Shown: one piece after another, positions 33,967 through 42,932 of the stretch
How the letters are laid out: each line of letters begins with the position of its first letter
How positions within the stretch are numbered: position 1 is the first letter of the stretch
From: Rhodovibrio salinarum DSM 9154
Lineage (GTDB): Bacteria; Pseudomonadota; Alphaproteobacteria; Kiloniellales; Rhodovibrionaceae
Assembly: GCF_000515255.1 (NCBI RefSeq)
Contig: NZ_KI911559.1
Coordinates: 876,344 to 940,343 of the forward strand
Length of the DNA: 64,000 bases
Direction: 5' to 3'
Program-made: the position numbers and the translations under genes
Notes under the pieces: model-generated
Databases searched by the model: none
The model's input: the letters and a program-made list of their open reading frames with translations, nothing else
What the model was told of the DNA's origin: nothing

Positions 33967-34472
33967 CAGGCCTGGCCTCCTTCCTGGGATTGCTTCATCG
34001 CGTTCTTCACGGCGGCGTCAGCCTTCTCCTTGGCGATCTTATCGCCGAGGAGCTTGGCGCTGGCTTGCTGCGCCACGTCGCCGGCGACCGACTGCAGATT
34101 GTCGAGCGCCTGCTGCTTGGCGCTGTCGATCCGCTGCTCGGCATCGGCGATCTTCTGGTCCAGCTCCTGGGTGAAGGCGTCGTGCCGCTCGCGCTGTTCC
34201 TTGTCCAGCTGGTCGCTGGTTTCCTTCATCGTCTTCTGAGCCTGCTGCCGGGCTTCAGCCAGCTGTTGCTCATAGGACTGGTAGACTTCCTCGGCCTCTT
34301 GGCGGAGCTTTTCCGCCTTGGCGAGGTCGTCCTCGATCTTGTCCTGCCGCTCCTCCATGATCTGCGCCATGCGCGGCAGGGCGACGCGACTCATGATGAG
34401 GTAGAGGCCCACGAAGGCCACGATCAGCCAGAAAATCTGGCTCGCGAACCATTCCGGGTTGAACTGAGGCAT
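33966..34472 (-). CDS. atpF': F0F1 ATP synthase subunit b'
   Basis: The second peripheral-stalk subunit, expected to pair with subunit b. The 168-residue product starts MPQFNPEWFASQIFWL, typical of b', with a membrane helix (IFWLIVAFVGLYLIMSRVALP). A coiled coil follows with EERQDKIEDDLAKAEKLRQEAE. The N-terminal cytoplasm-to-membrane motif differs clearly from that of subunit b, confirming a diverged pair rather than a recent duplicate. It follows atpE after an unusually long gap of 309 bases. Confidence 0.94.
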   Translation of the reverse strand: MPQFNPEWFASQIFWLIVAFVGLYLIMSRVALPRMAQIMEERQDKIEDDLAKAEKLRQEAEEVYQSYEQQLAEARQQAQKTMKETSDQLDKEQRERHDAFTQELDQKIADAEQRIDSAKQQALDNLQSVAGDVAQQASAKLLGDKIAKEKADAAVKNAMKQSQEGGQA

Positions 34473-34781
34473 CGCCTAACCCCTGTAACTCCTGACACGT
34501 GGGCCGATCGCGACCGTCTGCCCGGTCCCGCAAATTCCGCCCCGCGTGCGGCGGCCGAACGGGCAGGCCGTCCGGCGGTGGTGGCTGTTCGTCGCCTGGG
34601 ACCCGGAGCGCGGACCCCGTAGTTTACCACGCGGCAGTCTACCACGCGCGGCAGGGGGCCGCGGGCGCTGAATGTGCCGGCGCGGCCCCCTGGGACGTCC
34701 ATGCGTGACGACCGACCATCGTGCTGTGTGGCTATCCGCCGGAGCCGTGGTCCGACGGCTGTCACACGTGCATCGAGGGTT
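34473..34781 (-). other. Gene-free stretch with strong hairpin between atpE and atpF'
   Basis: Other junctions of this operon are about 70-140 bases or overlapping; this one is 309 bases. It holds a perfect 11-bp stem AGGGGGCCGCG / CGCGGCCCCCT (34653-34663 with 34681-34691) and no credible gene. No T-run follows on either strand. A hairpin just behind the c-subunit gene could protect its message, since c is needed in about ten copies per complex; that is inference. Confidence 0.5.
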
Positions 34782-35009
34782 TTAGAACGCGAAGAGCACG
34801 ATCAGCGCGACGATCAGGGCGTACAGCGCGATCGCTTCCGTCACGGCGAAGCCGATCCAGATGTTCGCGCCGATGTCGTTCTTGGCGGAGGGGTTGCGGG
34901 CGATCGCGTTGTAGTAGCTGGCCCAGACGTTGCCCACGCCGATACCCGCGCCGGTGACACCGATCGCGGCCAGGCCGGCACCGATCAACTTTGCAGCTTC
35001 GGTTTCCAT
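34782..35009 (-). CDS. atpE: F0F1 ATP synthase subunit c
   Basis: The proteolipid that forms the rotating membrane ring. The 75-residue product is a two-helix hairpin with the Gly-rich first helix (GVTGAGIGVG), the polar loop ARNPSA, and the second helix with the proton-binding carboxylate in FAVTEAIALYALI (Glu58). The residues around the site look like those of H+-driven rather than Na+-driven enzymes. The gene lies between atpB and a long intergenic hairpin region. Confidence 0.95.
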   Translation of the reverse strand: METEAAKLIGAGLAAIGVTGAGIGVGNVWASYYNAIARNPSAKNDIGANIWIGFAVTEAIALYALIVALIVLFAF

Positions 35010-35153
35010 TGTTTCGTCCTCACGCTTGGTTGCTTGGTCAGGTCAGCCGGCCGGACGGCGTATCGTGCCTTGGTGGTCTTCGAGGGCCGGCCGGGGGCGA
35101 AGGGTTTCGCCGGATCGCTGAGAAGAGGCATCCTCTGTCGAGCGGGCGCCCGG

Positions 35154-35918
35154 CTAGTGCATGTGCAGGGCGTCGTTCAGGTAGATGCAGCTCAGGATGG
35201 CGAAGACGTACGCCTGGAGGATCGCGATCAGCACCTCCAGCGCGGTGATTGCGACCAGCCCGGCCAGCGGGATTACGCCGGCCAGACCCAGCACGAACAC
35301 GAAGCCGGCCAGCGTCTTCAAGAGCGCGTGGCCCACCAGCATGTTCGCGAACAGACGTAGCGCCAGCGACACCGGCCGCGACAGGTAGGAGATCAGTTCG
35401 ATCAGCACCAGCAGCGGCAGCGACCAGGTCGGCGCGCCTTCCGGGGCGAAGAACTTCAGGAAGCCGATGCCGTGACGCACGAAGCCGATCACGGTGGTGC
35501 CCAGGAACACCACCGCGGCCAGTGAGAAGGTCACGACGATGTGGCTGGTGAAGGTGAAGGACCCGGGGATCAGGCCCTGCAGGTTACCGATCAGCAGGAA
35601 GCTGAACAGGCAGAACACGAACGGGAAGTACTGCCGGCCTTCCTTGCCCGCGCTGTCGCGGAGCATGTTGGCGACCGTCTCGTACAGCATCTCCGCCGCG
35701 GCCTGCCAGCGACCCGGTACGAGCGCACGCCCGCGGGTGGGCAGCATCATCAGGGCCGAGATGATCCCGACCGCAATGACCATCCACAGCGAGGAGTTGG
35801 TGAACGACAGGTTCAGATCGCCGATGTGGATCGGGACGATCGGCGACAGCTCGAACTGCTCCATCGGGTGCAGGTTGAAGCCGCCGCTGGCCCCAACGCC
35901 GTGCGCTTGCTCCGCCAC
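35154..35918 (-). CDS. atpB: F0F1 ATP synthase subunit a
   Basis: The membrane stator subunit that forms the proton half-channels next to the c ring. The 254-residue product has about six membrane helices. The essential arginine is in RPVSLALRLFANMLVGH, and FVFVLGLAGVIPLAG and LIAILQAYVFAILSCIYLNDA form the C-terminal helices. The start is GTG at 35918, supported by AGGGG upstream. It is the second gene of the operon, after atpI. Confidence 0.95.
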   Translation of the reverse strand: MAEQAHGVGASGGFNLHPMEQFELSPIVPIHIGDLNLSFTNSSLWMVIAVGIISALMMLPTRGRALVPGRWQAAAEMLYETVANMLRDSAGKEGRQYFPFVFCLFSFLLIGNLQGLIPGSFTFTSHIVVTFSLAAVVFLGTTVIGFVRHGIGFLKFFAPEGAPTWSLPLLVLIELISYLSRPVSLALRLFANMLVGHALLKTLAGFVFVLGLAGVIPLAGLVAITALEVLIAILQAYVFAILSCIYLNDALHMH

Positions 35919-35989
35919 GACTACCCCTCTCTCTCGTTGCCGCCGTGCCCCGGGCGGGTGGTGTTCGTGCGCGAACGCGTCGGCGGGGA

Positions 35990-36373
35990 TTACCCGTCAC
36001 GGTCCGCGCGCGTGTCCGTCTCGCGGCGCGCGCTTTGTGATTGCGCGGCCGCCTCGGCGCGTTCGCGTGCCTGCGCCGCATCGGCTTCCTTGGCCGTGCG
36101 GATCAGGTTCGTCATCCCCGCGCCCGCGCCCAGGATGAAGAAGGTGATCAACAACCAGGGCGCCGTGTTCAGCCAAGTGTCGAGGATCAGGCCGATCCCC
36201 ACGCCCACCGCCAGGGCCGAGACCAGCTCGGTGGCGATGCGCAATCCCAGTCCCAGACCGCTCGTCGAGGCGAGCGAGGATTTCTGTCCTTGCTGGCGCG
36301 CGTGTTCCGCACGCCGCGCTGCGATCCGCTCGCCCAGCCCCTTCAGCGGAGACGGTTCGTCCGGGTCCGGCAT
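35990..36373 (-). CDS. atpI: ATP synthase assembly protein AtpI
   Basis: A small membrane protein thought to help c-ring assembly or cation supply to the F0 sector. The 127-residue product has two membrane helices (LRIATELVSALAVGVGIGLIL and WLLITFFILGAGAGMTNLI) joined by a short Asp/Pro loop. Basic and Ala/Glu-rich tails lie on both sides. As in most alphaproteobacteria it is the first gene of the F0 operon. It starts about 100 bases after the predicted transcription start. Confidence 0.9.
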   Translation of the reverse strand: MPDPDEPSPLKGLGERIAARRAEHARQQGQKSSLASTSGLGLGLRIATELVSALAVGVGIGLILDTWLNTAPWLLITFFILGAGAGMTNLIRTAKEADAAQARERAEAAAQSQSARRETDTRADRDG

Positions 36374-36482
36374 CGCAAAGTCCCCCCAAAGGACGTGTGC
36401 GCGTCCGCCGTCTTGTCTCGAACCGCCGTCTGATTAAGAGGCCGGCGCGCGGCAGAAGTGCGGCGCCGCACAAGGCGCGGCG

Positions 36483-36511
36483 AAAATACGGGGCACCCCA
36501 CCCCCTGTCAA
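36483..36511 (-). promoter_or_regulatory. Sigma-70-type promoter of the F0 ATP synthase operon
   Basis: On the minus strand a perfect TTGACA (plus positions 36506-36511) and a TATTTT (36483-36488) are separated by exactly 17 bases. The predicted start point lies about 100 bases upstream of atpI. It is the best housekeeping promoter I can see in the window, and it is placed correctly between the smc stop and atpI. Confidence 0.75.
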
Positions 36512-36600
36512 GGCCCGCCGGGGCCAGTGTAAGGCCGTGGAAATCCTGGATTCATGCGGGTTTTGGCGGGAGCGGTCGGGCGCGCGGACCGGACTGTGGG

Positions 36601-39600
36601 CTATGCGCTTTCGCGCAGTTCCTCGGCGGCCTGCAGGTCGACGGAAACCAGTTGGGAGACGCCGCGTTCGCTCATGGTGACACCGAACAGGCGGTCCATG
36701 CGCGCCATCGTCATGCGGTGGTGAGTGATCACCAGGAAGCGGGTCTTGCCGCTTTTCGCCAGTTCCTCGACCAGGGTGCAGAAACGGTCGACGTTGGCAT
36801 CGTCCAGCGGCGCGTCGACCTCGTCGAGCACGCAGATCGGCGCCGGGTTCACCAGAAAGACCGCAAACAGCAGGGCGAGTGCGGTCAACGCCTGCTCGCC
36901 GCCGGACAGGAGCGACATCACCTGCAGCTTCTTGCCTGGCGGGGAAGCGTAGATCTCCAGCCCGGCCTCCAGCGGGTCCTCCGTCTGGGTCAGGGACAGT
37001 TGCGCCTGGCCGCCTCCGAACAGACGGGTGAACAGATCGGTGAAGTGGCCGTTGACCTGCTCGAAGGCGGCCAGCAGCCGCTCCCGGCCCTCCTTGTTCA
37101 GGCTGGCGATGCCACTGCGCAGTCGGGCGATCGCGTTGGTCAGGTCCTCGCGCTCCGACTGCATGCCGTCGATGCGTTCCTGCAACTCCTGCTCTTCCTG
37201 CTCGGCACGCAGGTTCACCGGGCCGATGTTGTCGCGCTCCCGGGTCAGGCGTTGTAGCTGGCTTTCCACCTCGTCGCGCTCGGGCAGCTCGGCGCTTGGG
37301 TCCATCTCCGCGGCTTCCAGCGCACGGTCCGGGTGCAGGTGCAGGCGCTGCTCGATCCGCTCGACGATCTGGTCGTAGTTGGCCTGCGCCTGCTCAACCT
37401 GGCTTTCCGCGCGCACGCGCTGCTCGCGGGCCTCGCCCAACTGCTTCTCGGCGTCTTTGAGCGCACGGTCGGCTTCGGACTGCCGGCGTTCGCCCTGGGC
37501 CAGCGCGTCGGCGGCTGCCTGACGCTTCTGTTCGGCCGCCTCGATGCTGTCGGACAGGGCCTCGCGCTTTGCCCGCAGTTCCTCCGGCTTGGCGGCGAGC
37601 TGTTCCAGTTCCTGGGTCGCCTCGGTGCGGCGGGCCTCCAGGTCCTCCAGATGCTGGCGGCCGGCTTGGGCGCGCTCCTGCCAGCTCGCGACCTCGCGGT
37701 CGATCGCCTCCAGCCGCCGGGCGCGCTGGTCGGCCTCCCGGTCCAGCCGCTCGACCGCGCTTTGCTTCTGCGACAGCTCGCTGCGCGCCTCCGCCAGGGT
37801 GGCGCGCAGTTCGTTGACCTTCTGCCGGGCGTGCTGAACGTCGGGCAGTTCGGCCTTCTCCTGGCGTGCCTGGGTTAGTTGCTCCTCGACCTCGCTGATC
37901 TCGGTATCCTGCCGTTCCGCGCTTTCGCGCAGGGAGGCGAGGCGGCTTTCGGTCGCCGCTGCCGCCTTTTCCAGGCGCGCCTGTTCCTTGCGCGCGGTGT
38001 CCAGCTCGCGTTGCGCCTCGCCGACCGCCTGACGCGCGGCCTTCTCGTGTTCGGCTGCTTGCTGCGCGGCCTGCTTGGCGGCGTCGTAGGCTTCCTGCGC
38101 CTGGTCGAGCGCGTGCTGCTTGTCCGGCATTTCGCCGCGCAGCTCGCTCAAGCGGTTCTGCTGCTCCAGCCGCTGGGCGGCGGCGGTTGGCGCTTCGGCA
38201 CCGGCGACGAAACCGTCCCAGCGCCACAGGTCCCCCTCCGAACTGACCAGCCGTTGGCCGGGCGCAAGCTTGGGCTGCAGCCGTGCCCCCTCGGTCCGGT
38301 CGGCGACCACGCCGACCTGCGACAGCCGCCGCCCCAGGCTGTGCGGGGCACGCACCACGTCCGACAGGGCGGTGACGCCGGCGGGCAGGGCGGGCGCGTC
38401 GTCGAGCGGCGGCAGTTCCAGCCAGTGCACGGGCGCATCGCCGTCCTCGGGAGCATCCAGATCGTCGCCCAGGGCCGCGCCCAGAGCGGCCTCGTAGCCC
38501 TTGCGCGCCCGGATCGAGTCGATCACCGGGGTCCAGCTGTCGGTGTCGCCGCGTTCGACCACGCCGGCCAGCGCGTCGATCTCCGCCTGCAACTTGTTCC
38601 GGGCGGCGTCGGCCGTCTGCAGCGCCTCGCGGGCCTCGCGCTCGCGCTCGCGCGCGGTCGACAGTGTCTGGTCGGCGGTTTCCGCTTCGGCCTGCGCGTC
38701 GGTCAGCGCCTGTTCCGCCTGTTCGACGCGTTGGCGCGCGCGCTCGGCTTCGTGGCCGTCGCCGCTGTCCTCGGCCGTGAGCTTGTCGATCTGCTGCTGC
38801 GTTTCGGTGCGCTGGCGCTTCAACTTGTCCAGCCGGCGGGCCAGCTCGTCGACCCGCTTGTCCAGGTTGCGGGCCTGCGCCTCGTCGGCGGCCACCTGCT
38901 GGTTCAGTTCGGACAGCTCGGAGTCGCGCTGCTGCGCGGTTTCCTGCGCCTGTTGGCGTTCGCGTTCGGCGGCGTCGCGGGCCTCCTGTTCGCCCGCGCT
39001 CGCCTGGCGCAGTTCGGTGCGTTCCTGCTCCAAGCGTGCGACGGCATTGTCGGCGTCGCGTGCCTGGTCCTCGGCCCGGCGCTTGTCGGCATCGGTCTGG
39101 TCGAGGCGGGCTTGGGCTTGCTTGCGGGTCTGTTCGACCTGCCGCTCTTCTTGTTCCAGCTGCTGCTTGGCAAGGCTTAGGCGCTGCAGCTCGGCCGACG
39201 CCTCGGCTTCCGCCTGACGCAGGTCGGGCAAGGCGTTCTGCGCCTCTGCCTGCTCGGTCGCCCGCTGGGAGGCGGCCTCGGTCAGTTCGGCGACCTTGTT
39301 CTCAGCCTGGTGCAGGCGCTCCTTTGCGCTGGCGAGGGCGTCCTTCGCCCGCAGATGGTCGAGGTGCAGCAGCAGCGCCTCGGTCCGGCGGATGCGTTCG
39401 GACAGGTTGCGGTAGCGCTTGGCCTGGCGGACCTGCTTTTGCAGCTGCTGCTGTTGCTGCTCCAGCGTCTGGATGACGTCGTCCAGCCGTTCCAGGTTGC
39501 TTTCCGCCGCCTTCAGGCGCAGTTCCGCCTCGTGCCGGCGAGAGTGCAGGCCGCTGATCCCGGCCGCCTCTTCGAGTAGGGAGCGGCGGTCGCTCGGCTT

Positions 39601-40065
39601 GGCGTTGATGATCGCGCCGATCCGCCCCTGACTGACCAGCGCGGTCGAGCCGGCGCCGGTTGCCTGGTCGGCGAACAGCAGTTGGACGTCGCGCGCCCGC
39701 GTCTCTTTGCCGTTGACGCGGTAGGTCGAGCCCTTCTCCCGTTCGATCCGGCGGACGATGTCGAGCTCGTCCAGGTCGTTGAACTGCGCAGGCGCGGTGC
39801 GGTCGGCGTTGTCCAGGTGGACCGCGACCTCGGCGATGTTGTGGGCCGGCCGGCGCTGCGAGCCGGCGAAGATGACGTCGTCCATCTCGCCGCCGCGCAT
39901 GCGCTTGGCGGAGGTTTCCCCCATCACCCAGCGCAGCGCCTCGACGAGGTTGGACTTGCCGCAGCCGTTCGGGCCGACGATGCCGGTCATGCCGCGCTCG
40001 ACCACCAGTTCCGTTGGGTCGACGAACGACTTGAACCCCTTCAGACGCAGGCGGTTGAACTGCAT
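36601..40065 (-). CDS. smc: Chromosome segregation protein SMC
   Basis: The ATPase of the condensin-like complex that organises and segregates the chromosome. The 1154-residue product has the N-terminal head with GPNGCGKSN (Walker A, near residue 31) and a QGRIGAIINAKPSDRR segment. Two long coiled coils are very rich in Gln, Glu, Arg and Ala, with a hinge around residues 500-640 (containing GYEAALGAALGDDLDAP). The C-terminal head has LLSGGEQALTALALLFA (signature) and CVLDEVDAPLDDANV (Walker B). All ATPase motifs are intact. ScpA and ScpB partners are not in the window. Confidence 0.96.
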   Translation of the reverse strand: MQFNRLRLKGFKSFVDPTELVVERGMTGIVGPNGCGKSNLVEALRWVMGETSAKRMRGGEMDDVIFAGSQRRPAHNIAEVAVHLDNADRTAPAQFNDLDELDIVRRIEREKGSTYRVNGKETRARDVQLLFADQATGAGSTALVSQGRIGAIINAKPSDRRSLLEEAAGISGLHSRRHEAELRLKAAESNLERLDDVIQTLEQQQQQLQKQVRQAKRYRNLSERIRRTEALLLHLDHLRAKDALASAKERLHQAENKVAELTEAASQRATEQAEAQNALPDLRQAEAEASAELQRLSLAKQQLEQEERQVEQTRKQAQARLDQTDADKRRAEDQARDADNAVARLEQERTELRQASAGEQEARDAAERERQQAQETAQQRDSELSELNQQVAADEAQARNLDKRVDELARRLDKLKRQRTETQQQIDKLTAEDSGDGHEAERARQRVEQAEQALTDAQAEAETADQTLSTAREREREAREALQTADAARNKLQAEIDALAGVVERGDTDSWTPVIDSIRARKGYEAALGAALGDDLDAPEDGDAPVHWLELPPLDDAPALPAGVTALSDVVRAPHSLGRRLSQVGVVADRTEGARLQPKLAPGQRLVSSEGDLWRWDGFVAGAEAPTAAAQRLEQQNRLSELRGEMPDKQHALDQAQEAYDAAKQAAQQAAEHEKAARQAVGEAQRELDTARKEQARLEKAAAATESRLASLRESAERQDTEISEVEEQLTQARQEKAELPDVQHARQKVNELRATLAEARSELSQKQSAVERLDREADQRARRLEAIDREVASWQERAQAGRQHLEDLEARRTEATQELEQLAAKPEELRAKREALSDSIEAAEQKRQAAADALAQGERRQSEADRALKDAEKQLGEAREQRVRAESQVEQAQANYDQIVERIEQRLHLHPDRALEAAEMDPSAELPERDEVESQLQRLTRERDNIGPVNLRAEQEEQELQERIDGMQSEREDLTNAIARLRSGIASLNKEGRERLLAAFEQVNGHFTDLFTRLFGGGQAQLSLTQTEDPLEAGLEIYASPPGKKLQVMSLLSGGEQALTALALLFAVFLVNPAPICVLDEVDAPLDDANVDRFCTLVEELAKSGKTRFLVITHHRMTMARMDRLFGVTMSERGVSQLVSVDLQAAEELRESA

Positions 40066-40128
40066 GACCGGCTCACGCCTCTGCCGTTGCGGCGGCGTCT
40101 GCCAGGCGGCTGGATCCGACGCGTCGAA

Positions 40129-40851
40129 TCACGCGCCGTCCCCCGCGGCCTCGAGCGCCTGTTCAAACTCGGCGTAGGGCTGGGCGCCTTCGAGCTTGGT
40201 GCCGTCGATCAGGAAGGTGGGGGTGGACTGTATGCCGGCCTGTTCCCGCCCGACCTGCTGGCGGTCCAGGATCTTCTTCGCTTCCTCTTGGTCGCTGATG
40301 CACTGGTTGAACGTCTCGCTGTCCATGCCGGCCTGGCTGACCAGGCGCTGCAGCGCCTGCCCCGGGTTGTCCGCGCGGGCCCACTGCTGCTGTTGAGCGA
40401 ACATCAGGTCCACCACGGCGAAGAAGCGGTCGCCCTCGAAACAGTTAGCGACCAGCGCGCCGGCCAGCGCCAGCCGGTCCAGTGGGTAATGCCGGAGCAC
40501 CAGCTTCGCCTTGCCGGGCTCGATCCACTCCTGCTTCAGCTTCGGCAGCGTCTCTTCGTGGAAGTTGGCGCAGTGCGGGCAGGTCAGGGAGCTGTATTCG
40601 ATGATCGTTACAGGTGCATCCGGATCGCCCAGGATGTGCTCATCGTCGCCCACCTGGGTGACGTCGGTCTGCGCGGTCTGGACGTCGCCGGGGGCGGTCT
40701 GCCCTTGGGCCGCGGCGATTGCCGTGCCCGAGGCTGCGAGCTCGGCGGCCACGGCTTCGCTTTCGCCGCCGGTGGCGAGATAGGCCGTCAGGCCGGCGCC
40801 CGCGATCGCGACGGAGGCGGCACAGGCGATCAGGATATTCCGTAGTTTCAT
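40129..40851 (-). CDS. DsbA/thioredoxin-fold periplasmic oxidoreductase
   Basis: A 240-residue exported protein with an N-terminal signal or anchor (RNILIACAASVAIAGAGLTAYLA) and a thioredoxin-like domain. The active site is SLTCPHCANFHEE (CPHC, as in DsbA), and the cis-Pro loop is STPTFLIDG. An all-helical insertion with QQWARADNPGQALQRLV is typical of DsbA/BdbD-like proteins. An acidic linker (residues 40-68) joins anchor and domain. It lies between a DciA-like gene and smc, a common alphaproteobacterial arrangement, and probably catalyses disulfide formation in secreted proteins. Confidence 0.9.
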   Translation of the reverse strand: MKLRNILIACAASVAIAGAGLTAYLATGGESEAVAAELAASGTAIAAAQGQTAPGDVQTAQTDVTQVGDDEHILGDPDAPVTIIEYSSLTCPHCANFHEETLPKLKQEWIEPGKAKLVLRHYPLDRLALAGALVANCFEGDRFFAVVDLMFAQQQQWARADNPGQALQRLVSQAGMDSETFNQCISDQEEAKKILDRQQVGREQAGIQSTPTFLIDGTKLEGAQPYAEFEQALEAAGDGA

Positions 40852-40991
40852 CGCATACCTACCATATCTTGTGAGTTTAGCGGCATAGGCCGCCTCAGCG
40901 CAAGGAAACGCCGCGCGGACACCGTGTTGAGGCGCGATATGGGCAGTCGTGTGGCGGGCTGTCCAGCCCTGCGGCTGTGTGGATAGAACGC

Positions 40992-41570
40992 CTATCCGTT
41001 TAAGTCGCCGTTGGAACCCTCGCCGGAGAGCCGCTCGGACAGGCGGGTGAGAGCCGCGCGCAGGCGGTCGTCCTCGATGCCCGAAATCCGCGCGCGGGCG
41101 GCTTGCGACTCGGACTCGCTCAGGGTCGGTTGCGCGCGCGGGCGGGTTGGGGGCGTGCGATCGACCAGATGACCCTGCTCCAGCTTCAGCCGTTTGACCG
41201 CCTGGTAACCGAAAAAGCCGTTTACCCGGTCGACCAGGATCGGCTCCAGGTGCGCCAGGCGCGTCGCTTCGCCCGGTTTGACGCGGAGCACCAGCGTCGC
41301 TTCCCGCCGGGCCTTGCGGTCCGGGAAGACCAGCCGGCGCGGCTGGCAGGTGCGTGCAAACTCCGCGCCCACGACCGACGGCCATTCGGCGATCAGGCTC
41401 GCCTCCGCGAGCGCGCGCTTGCCCAGCACGCTTCGGGTGACCCGCTCGACGTTTGCGCCGAGCGCACTCATCGACCGCCGGCGCCCGTCGCCCGGCTGCT
41501 GCCCGGCGGCGGACGTGCCCGCCTGGGAGATCCGCCCGCGTGCGGGCTTGCCACCGTTGTTTTGCGCCAT
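40992..41570 (-). CDS. DUF721 / DciA-like protein
   Basis: Related to DciA, the helicase-loading protein found in bacteria that lack DnaC or DnaI. The 192-residue product has a basic Gly/Ser/Arg-rich N-terminal tail, then the DUF721 domain, e.g. LIAEWPSVVGAEFARTCQPRRLVF and EATLVLRVKPGEATRLAHLEPILVDRVNGFFGYQAVKRLKL. An acidic C-terminal tail follows. The ATG at 41570 is the first good start after the divergent mutY. Its place next to mutY and a DsbA-like gene matches the usual alphaproteobacterial order. A helicase-loading role is inferred from the family. Confidence 0.85.
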   Translation of the reverse strand: MAQNNGGKPARGRISQAGTSAAGQQPGDGRRRSMSALGANVERVTRSVLGKRALAEASLIAEWPSVVGAEFARTCQPRRLVFPDRKARREATLVLRVKPGEATRLAHLEPILVDRVNGFFGYQAVKRLKLEQGHLVDRTPPTRPRAQPTLSESESQAARARISGIEDDRLRAALTRLSERLSGEGSNGDLNG

Positions 41571-41668
41571 GGCTGCTTCCGCGACTGGGGGCTGCTGCGA
41601 TTCCCGCTTTCCTCTGGCCAGCGTCTGACCCTGGCCTAGGTCGGTGCGGGACCAGTATAGGGGGAGGT

Positions 41669-42745
41669 ATGAGCGAGCCCGCAAGCGTTGCATCCGACAC
41701 GATCGCCGAGCGTCTGTTGGCCTGGTACGACCGGCACGCCCGCCGGCTGCCGTGGCGTGCCCCGCCGGGCCAGCGGGCGGATCCGTATCACGTCTGGCTG
41801 TCGGAGGTGATGCTGCAGCAGACCACCGTGCAGACGGTGCAGCCGTATTTCCACGATTTCTTGAGCCGCTGGCCAAGCGTCCACGAACTTGCCGCCGCCC
41901 CGCGGGAGGACGTGCTCGCGGCCTGGGCGGGGCTGGGTTACTACGCCCGGGCGCGCAACCTGCACGCCTGCGCGCAAGTCGTCAGCCGAGAACTCGGTGG
42001 TGTGTTTCCCGATACGGAAGCAGGTCTGCGCAAGTTGCCGGGGATCGGGCCCTATACCGCCGCCGCGATCGCCGCGATCGCGTTCGATCGGCCGAGCGCG
42101 CCGCTCGACGGCAACATCGAGCGGGTGGTCGCGCGCCTGTTCGCGGTCGAGGACCCGCTGCCCGGGGCGAAGGAGACGCTGCGCGCGCGCATGGGCGCGA
42201 TCGTGCCGCAGCAACGTCCGGGCGATTTCGCGCAGGCGATGATGGACCTGGGTGCTGGCATCTGCCAGCCGCGCAAGCCCCGCTGCATGCTCTGCCCGCT
42301 GTCGGATGTCTGCACCGCCAGTGCGCGGGGGATCGCGGTCGACTTGCCAGTCAAGGCGGCAAAGAAGGCGAAGCCGACGCGTCAGGCGGTCGCCTTTTGG
42401 ACGGTGCGTGCGGATGGCTGCGTGCTGTTGCGTCGCCGCCCGGACAAGGGCCTGCTGGGCGGCATGTTGGAGGTGCCTTCGACCGACTGGACGGAAGCCC
42501 CCTGGGCGGAGGGGGCCGCGTTTGCCCAGGCGCCCATATCGGCCAGTTGGACCGAGTTGCCGGGCGTGGTGCGTCACACCTTCACCCATTTCCATTTCAC
42601 CATCACCGTCTGGGCGGCCGAGGTGCCCGCGCATACCCGTGCCGAGACCGGCGAATGGTGGCCGTTCGAGCGCCTGTCCGATGCCGGCCTGCCCACCGTG
42701 ATGCGGAAGATCGCCGATCATGCGGTGAAGAAGGCGGCGGAGTAA
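41669..42745 (+). CDS. mutY: A/G-specific adenine DNA glycosylase
   Basis: This enzyme removes adenine mispaired with 8-oxoguanine. The 358-residue product has the catalytic Glu in WLSEVMLQQTTV, the helix-hairpin-helix LRKLPGIGPYTAAAIAAIAF, and the catalytic Asp in APLDGNIERV. The [4Fe-4S] loop is C-x6-C-x2-C-x5-C (CQPRKPRCMLCPLSDVC). A NUDIX-like C-terminal domain recognises 8-oxoG (HTFTHFHFTITVWAAEV). The ATG at 41669 has GGGGAGG five bases upstream. It is divergent from the DciA-like gene and ends before a bidirectional terminator. Confidence 0.96.
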   Translation: MSEPASVASDTIAERLLAWYDRHARRLPWRAPPGQRADPYHVWLSEVMLQQTTVQTVQPYFHDFLSRWPSVHELAAAPREDVLAAWAGLGYYARARNLHACAQVVSRELGGVFPDTEAGLRKLPGIGPYTAAAIAAIAFDRPSAPLDGNIERVVARLFAVEDPLPGAKETLRARMGAIVPQQRPGDFAQAMMDLGAGICQPRKPRCMLCPLSDVCTASARGIAVDLPVKAAKKAKPTRQAVAFWTVRADGCVLLRRRPDKGLLGGMLEVPSTDWTEAPWAEGAAFAQAPISASWTELPGVVRHTFTHFHFTITVWAAEVPAHTRAETGEWWPFERLSDAGLPTVMRKIADHAVKKAAE

Positions 42746-42837
42746 CACGGCTTTCGCCAAATCCCTCTCCCTTGAGGGCGAAGGGGCCGCGCGCTTCGTG
42801 CCGTCGCTAAGGCGTTGCCGTCTTCTTGTCGCACATT

Positions 42838-42873
42838 AAAAGCCCCCGCCCGGGGCAGTGGGCGAGGGCTTTT
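42838..42873. terminator. Bidirectional terminator between mutY and dps
   Basis: A 14-position stem (42838-42851 with 42860-42873, one mismatch) has AAAA at its left foot and TTTT at its right foot around a GC-rich core. It can therefore end transcription from both convergent genes. Confidence 0.85.
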
Positions 42874-42932
42874 CGGCTGTGGTCCCGGCGGAAAAGGGAC
42901 CGGACAGCGCTACTTGGGTCTGTCGGGCAGTG

